Assembly (NCBI GenBank): GCA_016929245.1
Contig: JAFGJE010000230.1
Coordinates: 1-36,355 of the forward strand
Length of the DNA stretch: 36,355 bases
Direction: 5' to 3'
DNA from: Phycisphaerae bacterium
GTDB taxonomy: Bacteria > Planctomycetota > Phycisphaerae > SM23-33
Shown here: one piece after another, positions 1-7,840 of the stretch
Layout: every line of letters begins with the position of its first letter
Numbering within the stretch: position 1 is the first letter of the stretch
Notes under the pieces: generated by a model
Told to the model about the DNA's origin: nothing
Databases searched by the model: none
Seen by the model: only the letters and a program-made list of their open reading frames with translations
Translations under genes and position numbers: made by a program

Positions 1-1217
1 CCGCCGTCGCGCTGCTTCTGGTAGAAGAACACCTTCGTGCCGACTTCCATCCGTCGGAACAGTCGCACCGACTCCAGCGGGAAAAACCGCGCTCCGAAAA
101 TGTAGATTTCCATGTTGCTGATCCGCGGCGCCAGGACGATGCCCGTGTCACGGAATCCGAAGGCGTTGAAGGCCTTGTCCTTCGTGCCGGGCAGGTTTCC
201 GCCGACCGTCGAATTCGTGCTGATCCGCCGATCCGGATCGCCCGTGGCGAAGAGATACTCCGCCATGACTCTCGGATTCGTCGGCACGTCGAAGTGATAT
301 TCCAGCATCGCGTCGGCCGCGAAGGCGCAGATTTCATCCTGCCCGAACCGAACGCCCTCCGAATAAGTGCGTCCCCACTCCCCGACGGCCTCCATCTGGT
401 ACGACAGGTTCGGCGAAAGCAGCGAACCCGTGCTTCCGGCGCCGAGGTAGCGGGAGGAATAATCGTATTTCTGCATCGGATCGATATGCCGGGAATGCGT
501 GTGATCCGACTGGGCCAGGTAATACACGAAAGGCCGATGCTGACTGAAATTATACGCCAGTTCAAATCCGTAAAACGTGCGGTCCATGTGGTTCGCGACG
601 CGCTGGGAATAGTCGATGTTGGCCGTGTCGTGAACCGTCTGCCCCAGCAAGGCCGTGAATTCCAACTGCTTCATTCGGGCGTGAAAGCGAATCTGATCGA
701 GCGGCAGCGACAGCACCAGCGCCGTACCGATGGTGGTGAAGTCGCGCCCCACCTTCACGTCAAACGAATAGGGGGATTGCTCCCCCGTCTGATGCAGGAT
801 GTATTTGCCCAGGTCAAACTGGTACCAGGCGCGCTCGACTTCCTCGTCGAAATCGTCCCCTCGCTCGGAGAGGGGGTTGGCGCCCGTGTCCCAGTCGTCG
901 TATTTCAGCAGGCCTCGGACGTAAAACTTGTGCGCCCCCTCCTGGAGATTCAAGCTGCCCCATCCGCGAAGCTCGTATCGGCGAAGATTGCGGGTGCGCC
1001 GCGCCCCGGCGTCGTCGTAGTGCATGTAGGCGAAGTTGAACCATCCGCCGGCGTCGAAACCGCTTTCCCGCACCTTCTGCTTATCCAGATATACCCGCAG
1101 TTGCTCGTCAAAGACGTTCAACCCGCCCACGTCACCGCGCTGGGCGTACACCGACGCGGCGCAAACCGCGATCAGCAGCCCCATGATCGCCAGCCGAGTT
1201 GTCGCACGTACACCCAT
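1..1217 (-). CDS. Outer-membrane beta-barrel protein, alginate-export-like (3' end missing)
   Basis: The minus strand stays open from an ATG at 1217 to the window edge (405 codons), so the C-terminus lies outside. The product begins with a clear signal peptide: a basic n-region, the hydrophobic stretch LAIMGLLIAVCAA, and a likely cleavage after VYA. What follows is rich in alternating aromatic/polar strands typical of outer-membrane barrels, for example WFNFAYMHYDD, KFYVRGLLKYDDW and RTFYGFELAYNF. The overall pattern, including strands that begin with charged residues and end in aromatic ones, resembles the alginate-export (AlgE-like) family seen in many planctomycetes. Such proteins form outer-membrane channels for polysaccharides or small solutes; the substrate here cannot be read from sequence. 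The start is chosen because it gives the complete signal peptide; the ribosome-binding site is weak. Family assignment is by resemblance only, and another porin-like barrel is possible. Confidence 0.72.
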   Translation of the reverse strand, partial: MGVRATTRLAIMGLLIAVCAASVYAQRGDVGGLNVFDEQLRVYLDKQKVRESGFDAGGWFNFAYMHYDDAGARRTRNLRRYELRGWGSLNLQEGAHKFYVRGLLKYDDWDTGANPLSERGDDFDEEVERAWYQFDLGKYILHQTGEQSPYSFDVKVGRDFTTIGTALVLSLPLDQIRFHARMKQLEFTALLGQTVHDTANIDYSQRVANHMDRTFYGFELAYNFSQHRPFVYYLAQSDHTHSRHIDPMQKYDYSSRYLGAGSTGSLLSPNLSYQMEAVGEWGRTYSEGVRFGQDEICAFAADAMLEYHFDVPTNPRVMAEYLFATGDPDRRISTNSTVGGNLPGTKDKAFNAFGFRDTGIVLAPRISNMEIYIFGARFFPLESVRLFRRMEVGTKVFFYQKQRDG

Positions 1218-1325
1218 CTGTATTTTGCCAGCCGTCTTCGCGGCATCCGAACGAATCGGTGCGAAGAATAAACCTTAGCACCGGTCCGCGTCAACCGAAT
1301 TTTCGCCTAACTATTCCTCGATACG

Positions 1326-1799
1326 CTACTTCGATTTCCTCTCCAGAAGATTCTGACGAAAATCCACCTCTCCGATCATCCCCTCGTGCCGGTTCCGCTC
1401 CTGGCCGTTCGGCCACAATACCATCAGCGTGGGAAGTTTGGTCAGCTTGTATTGTTTCGCGATCTCCGAATCGAGCTGGTCCTCCAGCGAGACCACCACC
1501 GGAATATAACGCCCCTCTTCCAACGCCTTCTGGTTGTCGCTTTTGGGAATTCTGCGCCGCGCGATCGTCAACGCCGTCTCCGAAGGCGGCGAGGACACGA
1601 AAAACACAACGACCTTCCGGTCCTCCGACTTGGCCTGCCCAAGGGCAACCGTCAGATCGTCCCCCCATCCGTCAATGCTCACATCGCGTCGCTGGGACAG
1701 GTACACGATAACCCCCGCCGCGACCAACACCAACACGAATCCGATCTTGATCCAGCGATCTTTTCCCGGCTTTTTTGATTCCGCGCTATGCTCCGGCAT
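1326..1799 (-). CDS. Membrane-anchored thioredoxin-fold protein without catalytic cysteines
   Basis: The 157-residue product has one transmembrane helix at about residues 17-34 (IGFVLVLVAAGVIVYL) after a short charged N-terminus, so the rest should face the periplasm. The remainder looks like a thioredoxin fold: a VVVFFVSS strand near 63-70, then helices, and a KLPTLMVLWPNG segment near 121-132 containing the cis-proline expected after the active site. The usual CXXC position reads SSPPSE (about 69-74), and the protein contains no cysteine, so it cannot do classical disulfide exchange. A chaperone-like or scaffolding role is possible but unproven. GGGAG lies a short way upstream of the ATG at 1799. 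The downstream neighbour on the same strand is the outer-membrane barrel gene, 108 bp away, so co-transcription is possible. Confidence 0.7.
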   Translation of the reverse strand: MPEHSAESKKPGKDRWIKIGFVLVLVAAGVIVYLSQRRDVSIDGWGDDLTVALGQAKSEDRKVVVFFVSSPPSETALTIARRRIPKSDNQKALEEGRYIPVVVSLEDQLDSEIAKQYKLTKLPTLMVLWPNGQERNRHEGMIGEVDFRQNLLERKSK

Positions 1800-1911
1800 G
1801 ACAACTCCCTTTCCGTATCTATGTTTCGCGAGGGGTACTTGTATTCAATTCGCGTCTCCAAGTGTAGTTGCCCACCGGGGAAGGTGCAACAGACTTTTGG
1901 ATTTCTCCGTC

Positions 1912-1940
1912 TTGAGTGCGTGTGGTGATCCTGTTATCAT
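1912..1940 (+). promoter_or_regulatory. Sigma-70-type promoter for thiC
   Basis: TTGAGT at 1912-1917 and TATCAT at 1935-1940 are separated by 17 bp, close to the -35/-10 consensus. The riboswitch begins about 10 bp downstream, so transcription should start just before the aptamer. Confidence 0.65.
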
Positions 1941-1950
1941 AAGGAATTAG

Positions 1951-2056
1951 TTCGCTAGGGGCGTCCCGGCTGCACGTGTGCGGCGGGGCTGAGAGCGACC
2001 CTTCGAACCTGATCAGCGAATCCCGCGTGCGGGGTGAGTTGCGTAGGGAAGCGGAC
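1951..2056 (+). promoter_or_regulatory. TPP riboswitch (THI element) upstream of thiC
   Basis: The conserved THI-box segments appear in order: GGGGCTGAGAG near 1984-1994, ACCCTT with GAACCTGATC near 1998-2013, and GCGTAGGGAAGCG at 2041-2053. TCGCT near 1952-1956 pairs with AGCG near 2050-2053 to close the P1 stem. The variable P3 arm lies around 2017-2036. Established knowledge: this aptamer binds thiamine pyrophosphate and lowers expression of thiamine-synthesis genes. An intrinsic terminator 30 bp downstream and thiC beyond it point to control by transcription termination. Confidence 0.95.
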
Positions 2057-2085
2057 GGCAGGAGAGCATCGTATTGCCATTCCCG

Positions 2086-2115
2086 CCGGCTGGTTCCCCC
2101 CAGCCGGTTTTTTTT
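2086..2115 (+). terminator. Intrinsic terminator of the TPP riboswitch
   Basis: CCGGCTGG (2086-2093) pairs with CCAGCCGG (2100-2107) across a six-base loop, followed by eight T residues (2108-2115). Its place between the aptamer and thiC fits the riboswitch expression platform. Confidence 0.9.
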
Positions 2116-2146
2116 ATGCACATACGAATTATGAAAAAACTAAAGG

Positions 2147-2244
2147 ATTGTCATCCTGAGCGGAGCGCAGCGGAGTCGAAGGATCTTACGCCTAACTACC
2201 CGTGAGGTCCTTCGACTCCGCTGCGCTCCGCTCAGGATGACAAT
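2147..2244 (+). repeat. Dispersed inverted repeat, family A, copy 1
   Basis: A near-perfect inverted repeat. The left arm begins ATTGTCATCCTGAG and the right arm ends CTCAGGATGACAAT, with inner arms GCGGAGCGCAGCGGAGTCGA and its complement. The centre contains CCTAACTACCCGTGAG. It lies between the riboswitch terminator and the thiC start, so it would sit in the thiC leader. Relatives occur at 6546-6650, 12366-12449 and, truncated, 25558-25609. Similar TCATCCTGAG-type sequences are, as far as I recall, widespread intergenic repeats in unrelated bacteria. Confidence 0.9.
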
Positions 2245-2270
2245 AAAAGAATGCCACAAAACGAAAACCA

Positions 2271-3599
2271 ATGACAACGCAATATCTACAAGCTAAAGCA
2301 GGAACCATCACGCCCGAAATGCGCCGCGTCGCCCGACGGGAAAATCTTCCCGCCGAGACGATCCGCGACGAAATCGCCGCCGGTCGTCTGGTGATCCCCG
2401 CCAACCGCAAACACCTTCTCGGCGTCGGCGGCGAGGGGGGGAAGCTCGATCCGTGCGGCATCGGTCGGGCCGTCACGACCAAAATCAACGCCAACCTCGG
2501 CGCCTCGCCCGTCCGCAGTTGCAGGGACGAGGAACTCCTGAAACTCCAGTGGGCCGTCCAATACGGCGCCGACGCGGTGATGGACCTCTCCACCGGCGGC
2601 GACCTGGACGAAACCCGCGAACATCTGCTGGCCCACGCGACCGTGCCCATCGGAACCGTGCCGATCTATTCGATGATCGTCGAAAAACCCGTCGAGGAAC
2701 TCACGCGGGACGACATTCTTAAAACCCTCCGGCGCCAAGCCGAACAGGGCGTGGATTTCTTCACGATCCACGCGGGGATTCTGCGGAAGCACATCCCTCT
2801 GGCGATGAAACGCCGGCTGGGCATCTGCTCGCGCGGCGGGAGCCTGCTCGCCAAGTGGATGGCGCACAACCGGGCGGAAAACCCGATGTACGAAATGTTC
2901 GACGAGATCAGCGCGATCCTGCGCGAATACGACGTCGCCTATTCCCTCGGCGACGGGCTTCGCCCCGGCTGCCTCGCCGACGCCTCCGACGAAGCCCAGT
3001 TCGGCGAACTGGAAATCCTCGGCGAACTCGTCCAACGGGCGCGGGAGGCGGGTGTGCAGGTGATGGTCGAAGGGCCGGGACATGTGCCGTACGACCAGAT
3101 CGAAATGAACATGAAGCGCCAGGAGGAACTCTGCGACGGCGCGCCGTTTTACGTCCTCGGACCGGTCGTCACGGACGTGTTCCCCGGCTACGATCACATC
3201 ACCTCCGCCATCGGCGCGACCGCCGCCGCCGTCCACGGCGCGAGCTTCCTGTGCTACGTCACACCCACGGAGCACCTCGCCCTGCCGCGCCCGGAGGACG
3301 TCCGGGCCGGGTGCGTCGCCTACAAAATCGCCGCCCATGCCGCGGACGTCGCCCGAGGTTTGCCCGGCGCACGCGACTGGGACGACAGGATGGCCGACGC
3401 CCGCGCGAAATTCGACTGGGAAAAACAATTCCAACTCGCCTTCGACGGAGACGCCGCCCGTGAAATCCATCAGCGCGACAAAGACGCCTCCCCCAACGCC
3501 CCCGGCGACTACTGCTCCATGTGCGGCCGAGACTGGTGCGCCGTCCGCATCAGCAAACAATTGGCGGAGGAAGTACCCGCCAACGAGCCGGGCCTGTAA
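2271..3599 (+). CDS. thiC: Phosphomethylpyrimidine synthase ThiC
   Basis: ThiC is a radical SAM enzyme that rearranges aminoimidazole ribotide into hydroxymethylpyrimidine phosphate, the pyrimidine half of thiamine. The 442-residue product has the length of the short bacterial form. The N-terminus carries the family pattern ITPEMRRVARRE followed by GRLVIPANRKH, and the middle holds DAVMDLSTGGD, FTIHAG and EGPGHVPYDQI. The C-terminal CXXCX4C cluster ligand set is intact at C415, C418 and C423 (CSMCGRDWC). A TPP riboswitch, terminator and promoter precede it, so it should be repressed when TPP is plentiful. It stands alone; no other thi gene is nearby. A GC-rich hairpin (CCGGGCC/GGCCCGG, 3588-3607) overlaps the stop codon and may help end transcription, although no T-tract follows. 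Confidence 0.97.
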   Translation: MTTQYLQAKAGTITPEMRRVARRENLPAETIRDEIAAGRLVIPANRKHLLGVGGEGGKLDPCGIGRAVTTKINANLGASPVRSCRDEELLKLQWAVQYGADAVMDLSTGGDLDETREHLLAHATVPIGTVPIYSMIVEKPVEELTRDDILKTLRRQAEQGVDFFTIHAGILRKHIPLAMKRRLGICSRGGSLLAKWMAHNRAENPMYEMFDEISAILREYDVAYSLGDGLRPGCLADASDEAQFGELEILGELVQRAREAGVQVMVEGPGHVPYDQIEMNMKRQEELCDGAPFYVLGPVVTDVFPGYDHITSAIGATAAAVHGASFLCYVTPTEHLALPRPEDVRAGCVAYKIAAHAADVARGLPGARDWDDRMADARAKFDWEKQFQLAFDGDAAREIHQRDKDASPNAPGDYCSMCGRDWCAVRISKQLAEEVPANEPGL

Positions 3600-3621
3600 A
3601 GGCCCGGTTAATGACCGCTTA

Positions 3622-3659
3622 GTGGCGCCTTCAAGCACGTCTTCGTGCTTGTGGGTGCT
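3622..3659 (+). repeat. Hairpin repeat, family B, copy 1
   Basis: GTGGCGCCTTC, then an inner stem AAGCACG/CGTGCTT with loop TCTT, then GTGGGTGCT. The outer GCGCC can pair with GGTGC (one G-U). It is related to copies at 24220-24259, 24320-24374 and 26867-26906, in which the inner arms differ but still pair. Confidence 0.85.
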
Positions 3660-3940
3660 TTGGGAGAAAAAGTATCCGGTGGTCCGTAGTCGGTAGTCGG
3701 TTGCCTGAAATCTCTAAATTCACCTCAAAAAATCCCTGGAGAATCGCATGAATAGTAACTTTTTTAATTACCTACGGGTAATAGAGTTACAGGAACTTTC
3801 TTTTCTTCACAAAAATCTTTCCCCTTGACAAATCCTAAAAAACCTCAAAATGATGTTCCCCATTTGACCGATTCAGGCGTACACACAGATAGCCGAACCC
3901 CTCGGCGGGGTCGGTGAATCGATCCGGGACCATCAACCTT
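3660..3940. other. AT-rich intergenic stretch before topA
   Basis: I find no supportable gene here. A short hairpin ATTACC-TACG-GGTAAT lies at 3767-3782. TTGACA at 3825-3830 is a perfect -35 hexamer, but the -10 17 bp later (around 3848) is poor. It is the likely promoter region for topA. Confidence 0.4.
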
Positions 3941-6535
3941 ATGGCCAAAGCGGCGAAAAAGACGGCGAAGAAGAAAGCAGCCCCCCGGGCCGATGGTTCG
4001 GCGGGCGTGGGGAAGAACCTCGTCGTCGTGGAATCCCCCGCCAAAGCCAAAACCATCAACAAATACCTCGGCAAGGATTTCGTCGTGAAGGCCTCCATGG
4101 GCCACGTCCGCGATTTGCCCAGCCGGAATCCCAAGGGCGTCAAGGCCCCCGTGCCCGGCGTGGACCTGGAGGATAATTTCTCCCCGACCTACCACGCACT
4201 GGACGGGCGAAAAAAACTGCTCGCGGAACTGAAAAAATACGCCAAGAGCGCCCCCCAGGTGTTCCTGGCGACCGACCTGGACCGCGAAGGCGAAGCCATC
4301 GCCTGGCACCTCGCGGAGGCGCTGGGACTCGACGACGAGAAAACCCGCCGCGTCGTCTTCAACGAGATCACCAAGGGCGCGATCACCGACGCCTTCGCCC
4401 ACCCGCGCGAAATCGACATGAACATGGTCAACGCCCAGCAGGCCCGGCGCATCCTGGACCGCATCGTCGGATACCAGGTCAGTCCCCTGCTGTGGAAGAA
4501 AGTCGCCGGCGGACTGTCGGCGGGTCGGGTTCAGTCGGTGGCGGTGCGGCTGATCGTCGAGCGCGAGCGCGAAATCGACGCGTTCTGTCCCGAAGAATAC
4601 TGGAAAATCGGCGCGGTGTTCCACCCCGATCCCGCCCAGGCGAAAAAACTGGCGGACCCGTGGAAGAAATTCCTCGCCCGACGGGATGAAAAAGGAAACG
4701 GGCCGACGAAACACGCCCAGCACGAATGGCTCGCCAAAAACGGCGTGTTCGTCGCGGAACTGGCGAAAGTCGGCGGCAAACGTTTTCGCGCCGACGATGA
4801 GAAATCCGCCCTTCTCATCGCGCGGGCGCTGGGCGTGGCGACGGACAAGATCGAACGAGTGACCGTCGAAGGCGCCAAAGGTCCCGCCGCCAACCGCGTG
4901 ACGGTGCACAGCCGCGTGGACGCCAAGGCCCCGACGTTCATCGTCGAATCCCTGACCCAGCGCGACAGCAAAACCCGCCCGCACGCGCCGTTTACCACCG
5001 CGAGCCTGCAACAAACCGCCAGCATCCAACTGTATTTCCCCGCCCGGCGGACGATGCGCGTCGCCCAGCAACTCTACGAAGGCGTGGAAGTGCCCGGCGA
5101 GGGATTGGCGGGTTTGATCACGTACATGCGAACCGACAGCCGCAATCTGGCGAAGGAAGCCGTCGACGCGGTGCGGGAGATGATCGGTAAAGACTACGGG
5201 CCGAAGTACGTGCCCGATAAACCCAACATCTACTCCTCCGGCCAGCGGGCCCAGGAAGCCCACGAGGCGATTCGCCCCACCGACGCGCGTCGCAGGCCTG
5301 AAGACCTCGCCCGCTGCCTCAACGAGGAACAACTCAAGCTCTACACGCTGATCTGGAAGCGCTTCGTCGCCTGCCAGATGACCCCCGCCGTCTGGAAAGT
5401 CACCGACGCGAACATCGTCGCCGAGACGGATCAAGGCAAGGCGGAATTCCGCGCGATGGGACGCACGCTGGGCTTCGACGGATTCCTGCGCGTCGCGGGC
5501 GTGTCCCACGGGGACGACCAGATCCTGCCCGACCTCGCCGAAAAGCAACCCGTCGGACCCGTTCAGATCGACCCGACGCAGCACTTCACCCAGCCGCCGC
5601 CGCGATACACCGAAGCGTCTCTCGTCAAGGCGTTGGAAGCCGACAACATCGGCCGACCCAGCACCTACGCGAGCATCATCCAGACGATCCAGGACCGCAA
5701 GTACGTCGAGATGCAGAACCGGGCTTTCAGGCCGACCGACCTGGGTTGCGTCGTGACGGACAAGTTGATCCAGGCGTTTCCGAAGATCTTCGAGGTGCGC
5801 TTCACCGCGCACATGGAAGACGAACTCGACCTGGTGGAGCAGGCGCAAGCCGACTGGGTGAACGTTCTGACGGAATTCTACGGGCCGTTCAAGGAACAGC
5901 TGGACCAGGCCCACGAGACCATGACCCACGCGAAGGCCGAAACCCAACCCAGCGAATACGAGTGCCCCGAATGCAAGGCCCCCATGGTCTACCGGTTCGG
6001 AAAAAGCGGGCGCTTCCTGAGCTGCTCGCGCTACCCGGACTGCAAAGCCGCCCTGCCCATCGACCGCGATGGAAAACCCACGGGGCAGCAGCATACCGAC
6101 ATCGCCTGCCCCGCGTGCGGCGGGCCGATGGTGCTCCGCAAGGGACGCTTCGGACCCTTCCTGAGCTGCGCGAACTACCCCGATTGCAAGGGCGTGGTGA
6201 ACCTCGACAAGAAAGGCTGCGTCAAGCACCCCGCCGCGCCGCCGCTGGCGGTGGAAATGAAATGTCCCAAGTGCGATAGCCCGACGCTCAACCTCCGCCG
6301 CTCGAAGCGCGGGCCCTGGCTGAGCTGTTCGCGCTACCCGAAATGCCGAGGGCGCGTCGGATGGACCACCCTCGACGACGAGACGAAAAAGAAACTCGAA
6401 CTGGACCTGATGAACCACGAGAAGGCCAATCCCGTCGGAAAGATCAATAAACTCGACGGTACGGAAGTCCCCGAAGACTACAAACCCCAAATCATCACCG
6501 ACGACGCGCCGGAGATGGATTCCGGGGAAGATTGA
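3941..6535 (+). CDS. topA: DNA topoisomerase I (type IA)
   Basis: TopA relaxes negatively supercoiled DNA through a transient tyrosine-DNA link. The 864-residue product opens with a lysine/alanine-rich tail, then a Toprim domain (VVVESPAKAKTINKYL from about residue 28; acidic motif TDLDREGEA at 111-119). The active-site tyrosine is Y395 in GLITYMRTDS. An extended, lysine-rich segment (about 230-310) interrupts the core and looks longer than in E. coli TopA. The C-terminus has three topoisomerase zinc-ribbon repeats, each of the form CPxC...LSCxxYPxC. I chose the ATG at 3941, which starts the basic MAKAAKK tail; a GTG 27 bp upstream is possible. No operon partner is evident: thiC is upstream and a convergent gene lies downstream. 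Confidence 0.96.
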   Translation: MAKAAKKTAKKKAAPRADGSAGVGKNLVVVESPAKAKTINKYLGKDFVVKASMGHVRDLPSRNPKGVKAPVPGVDLEDNFSPTYHALDGRKKLLAELKKYAKSAPQVFLATDLDREGEAIAWHLAEALGLDDEKTRRVVFNEITKGAITDAFAHPREIDMNMVNAQQARRILDRIVGYQVSPLLWKKVAGGLSAGRVQSVAVRLIVEREREIDAFCPEEYWKIGAVFHPDPAQAKKLADPWKKFLARRDEKGNGPTKHAQHEWLAKNGVFVAELAKVGGKRFRADDEKSALLIARALGVATDKIERVTVEGAKGPAANRVTVHSRVDAKAPTFIVESLTQRDSKTRPHAPFTTASLQQTASIQLYFPARRTMRVAQQLYEGVEVPGEGLAGLITYMRTDSRNLAKEAVDAVREMIGKDYGPKYVPDKPNIYSSGQRAQEAHEAIRPTDARRRPEDLARCLNEEQLKLYTLIWKRFVACQMTPAVWKVTDANIVAETDQGKAEFRAMGRTLGFDGFLRVAGVSHGDDQILPDLAEKQPVGPVQIDPTQHFTQPPPRYTEASLVKALEADNIGRPSTYASIIQTIQDRKYVEMQNRAFRPTDLGCVVTDKLIQAFPKIFEVRFTAHMEDELDLVEQAQADWVNVLTEFYGPFKEQLDQAHETMTHAKAETQPSEYECPECKAPMVYRFGKSGRFLSCSRYPDCKAALPIDRDGKPTGQQHTDIACPACGGPMVLRKGRFGPFLSCANYPDCKGVVNLDKKGCVKHPAAPPLAVEMKCPKCDSPTLNLRRSKRGPWLSCSRYPKCRGRVGWTTLDDETKKKLELDLMNHEKANPVGKINKLDGTEVPEDYKPQIITDDAPEMDSGED

Positions 6536-6545
6536 TCGAAATATG

Positions 6546-6650
6546 GCTGTCATCCTGAGCGAAGCGAGTCTTCGAGCGAAGTCGAAGAACCTCACGCTCA
6601 GTTACCCGTAAGGTCCTTCGACTCCGCTGCGCTCCGCTCAGGATGACAGC
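6546..6650 (+). repeat. Dispersed inverted repeat, family A, copy 2
   Basis: It begins GCTGTCATCCTGAG and ends CTCAGGATGACAGC, with centre TCAGTTACCCGTAAGG. The right arm matches copy 1, but the left inner arm has drifted (GCGAAGCGAGTCTTCGAGCG), so pairing is imperfect there. It lies between the convergent topA and mutarotase-like genes, where a bidirectional terminator would be expected. Confidence 0.85.
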
Positions 6651-6673
6651 ATGTTGCTTCTTTATATTTTTTC

Positions 6674-7825
6674 TTATAACTCCCCGGTTTCCAGGAAGCT
6701 CCACTTCACCACCGTCGATACGCTTTTCCGGTTCTCCGCCACGAACGTCACTCGGTTCTTTTCATAGCGGACGGTCTTCACCGGGCCGAAGTTTTTCGGC
6801 ACGCGGACGACGCCCTGGATGTAGCGGATCGCCGTCGGCGTTTTGGGGGATAACTTGATCGCCGTGGGGAAACCTGCCTTTTGGATCGCGTTGGCGTTGA
6901 CGGACTTCGCCAGTCCGAACGCGAAGTTTCCGCACACGTCCTCCAGGCCGAGGCAAAGGTTCCTCCCCGCCCACGGTTCCATGTGCCTTCCTCGATTGGA
7001 AATCCAGAACACCGTCGCCGGAAGAACGGCCGCGTCTTTCAGCGAAAACCACAGGAACCCCGCGTCGGCGTCGACAGCCGCCGTCCAGGCCGGCTCACCG
7101 GTTGACTTTTTGTACATCGCCAGAAGGTCCGTGTATCCTTTCCGTGCGGGTAGCGCGGTGACATCCGCCGGCGGGACGTCCTTGAACAGCAGCGGCACTT
7201 CACGCGGATCGCGGAATCGCTTGCCGACCGCGAAGGACTGATACGACCCCGTCGCCGGATCGCAGGTTGGTTCGGTGCACGTCATCCCCAGCGAAAACGC
7301 GCTGGTCGTGACGCGCAGCGATCCCGCGACATCGCGCGGGGCGAGCGTGGCGTGATGCCCCATCGGCATCGCGCCGGTGTATCCTTCCAGCACGTGCTTC
7401 GAGTAGACCACGTTCTGCCCGTCGATCAGCGAAAGCGTTTTCGTGACCTTCCCCGGGCGAACCTTCGTTCGCATCGCCAGCGTCAGGGAGTTTGTCTTGC
7501 CGTCCTTCTCCTGGCGCACAAATTTCCATTTCGCGTGGGCCGGTTCGCCGTGGCAGCGATGTTGCTCGCCGCGATATTCCTCCTCGTTCGCGCCGAACGG
7601 GGCGCAGAAGAAATCCCCGCGCAACGGCACGAGCACGGGGTCGTCGATCTTCAAACCCTCCCGCTGCCAGGGGCTGATATAGTACGGCTGGACGGGGTTT
7701 TTCGTGTCGCGATAGAACTTCACCGGGGCCATGTGCCCCCCGAGTCGCGTGACCGCGAGTTCCACGCTCTTGCCGCGAAGAATCCAACTCGGCTGGGCGT
7801 CGATCGTCTTGACGATAGGTTTCAT
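6674..7825 (-). CDS. Conserved protein, possible galactose-mutarotase-like fold
   Basis: A 383-residue soluble product without a signal peptide. The N-terminal half (RGKSVELAVTRLGGHMAPVKFY) and the alternation of long beta-type strands, for example NSLTLAMRTKV and GKVTKTLSLIDGQNVVYSKHVLEG, recall aldose-1-epimerase/mutarotase beta-sandwich proteins. I cannot assign the catalytic residues, so the family call is tentative. It begins 15 bp after the SorE-like reductase gene on the same strand, with AGGGAG just before its ATG, so it is very likely co-transcribed. In a sugar locus a mutarotase would supply the correct anomer to the isomerase or kinase. It could equally be another sugar-binding protein. 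It is the last gene of the leftward sugar unit; family A repeat copy 2 follows. Confidence 0.6.
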   Translation of the reverse strand: MKPIVKTIDAQPSWILRGKSVELAVTRLGGHMAPVKFYRDTKNPVQPYYISPWQREGLKIDDPVLVPLRGDFFCAPFGANEEEYRGEQHRCHGEPAHAKWKFVRQEKDGKTNSLTLAMRTKVRPGKVTKTLSLIDGQNVVYSKHVLEGYTGAMPMGHHATLAPRDVAGSLRVTTSAFSLGMTCTEPTCDPATGSYQSFAVGKRFRDPREVPLLFKDVPPADVTALPARKGYTDLLAMYKKSTGEPAWTAAVDADAGFLWFSLKDAAVLPATVFWISNRGRHMEPWAGRNLCLGLEDVCGNFAFGLAKSVNANAIQKAGFPTAIKLSPKTPTAIRYIQGVVRVPKNFGPVKTVRYEKNRVTFVAENRKSVSTVVKWSFLETGEL

Positions 7826-7840
7826 TGGCGTTCTCCCTGG

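Noticed and set aside
294-1271. Plus-strand frame opposite the barrel gene
   Set aside because: The minus strand reads as a signal-peptide-bearing beta-barrel, while the plus-strand product is basic and lacks structure typical of real proteins.
2286-3638. Long minus-strand frame opposite thiC
   Set aside because: ThiC on the plus strand has all family motifs and a riboswitch; the antisense product is low-complexity and unrelated to any family I know.
3845-6595. Very long open frame on the minus strand opposite topA
   Set aside because: It is the antisense shadow of a strongly recognised topA. Its translation is Arg/Gly/Val-rich without domains, a common effect of GC-rich codon use.
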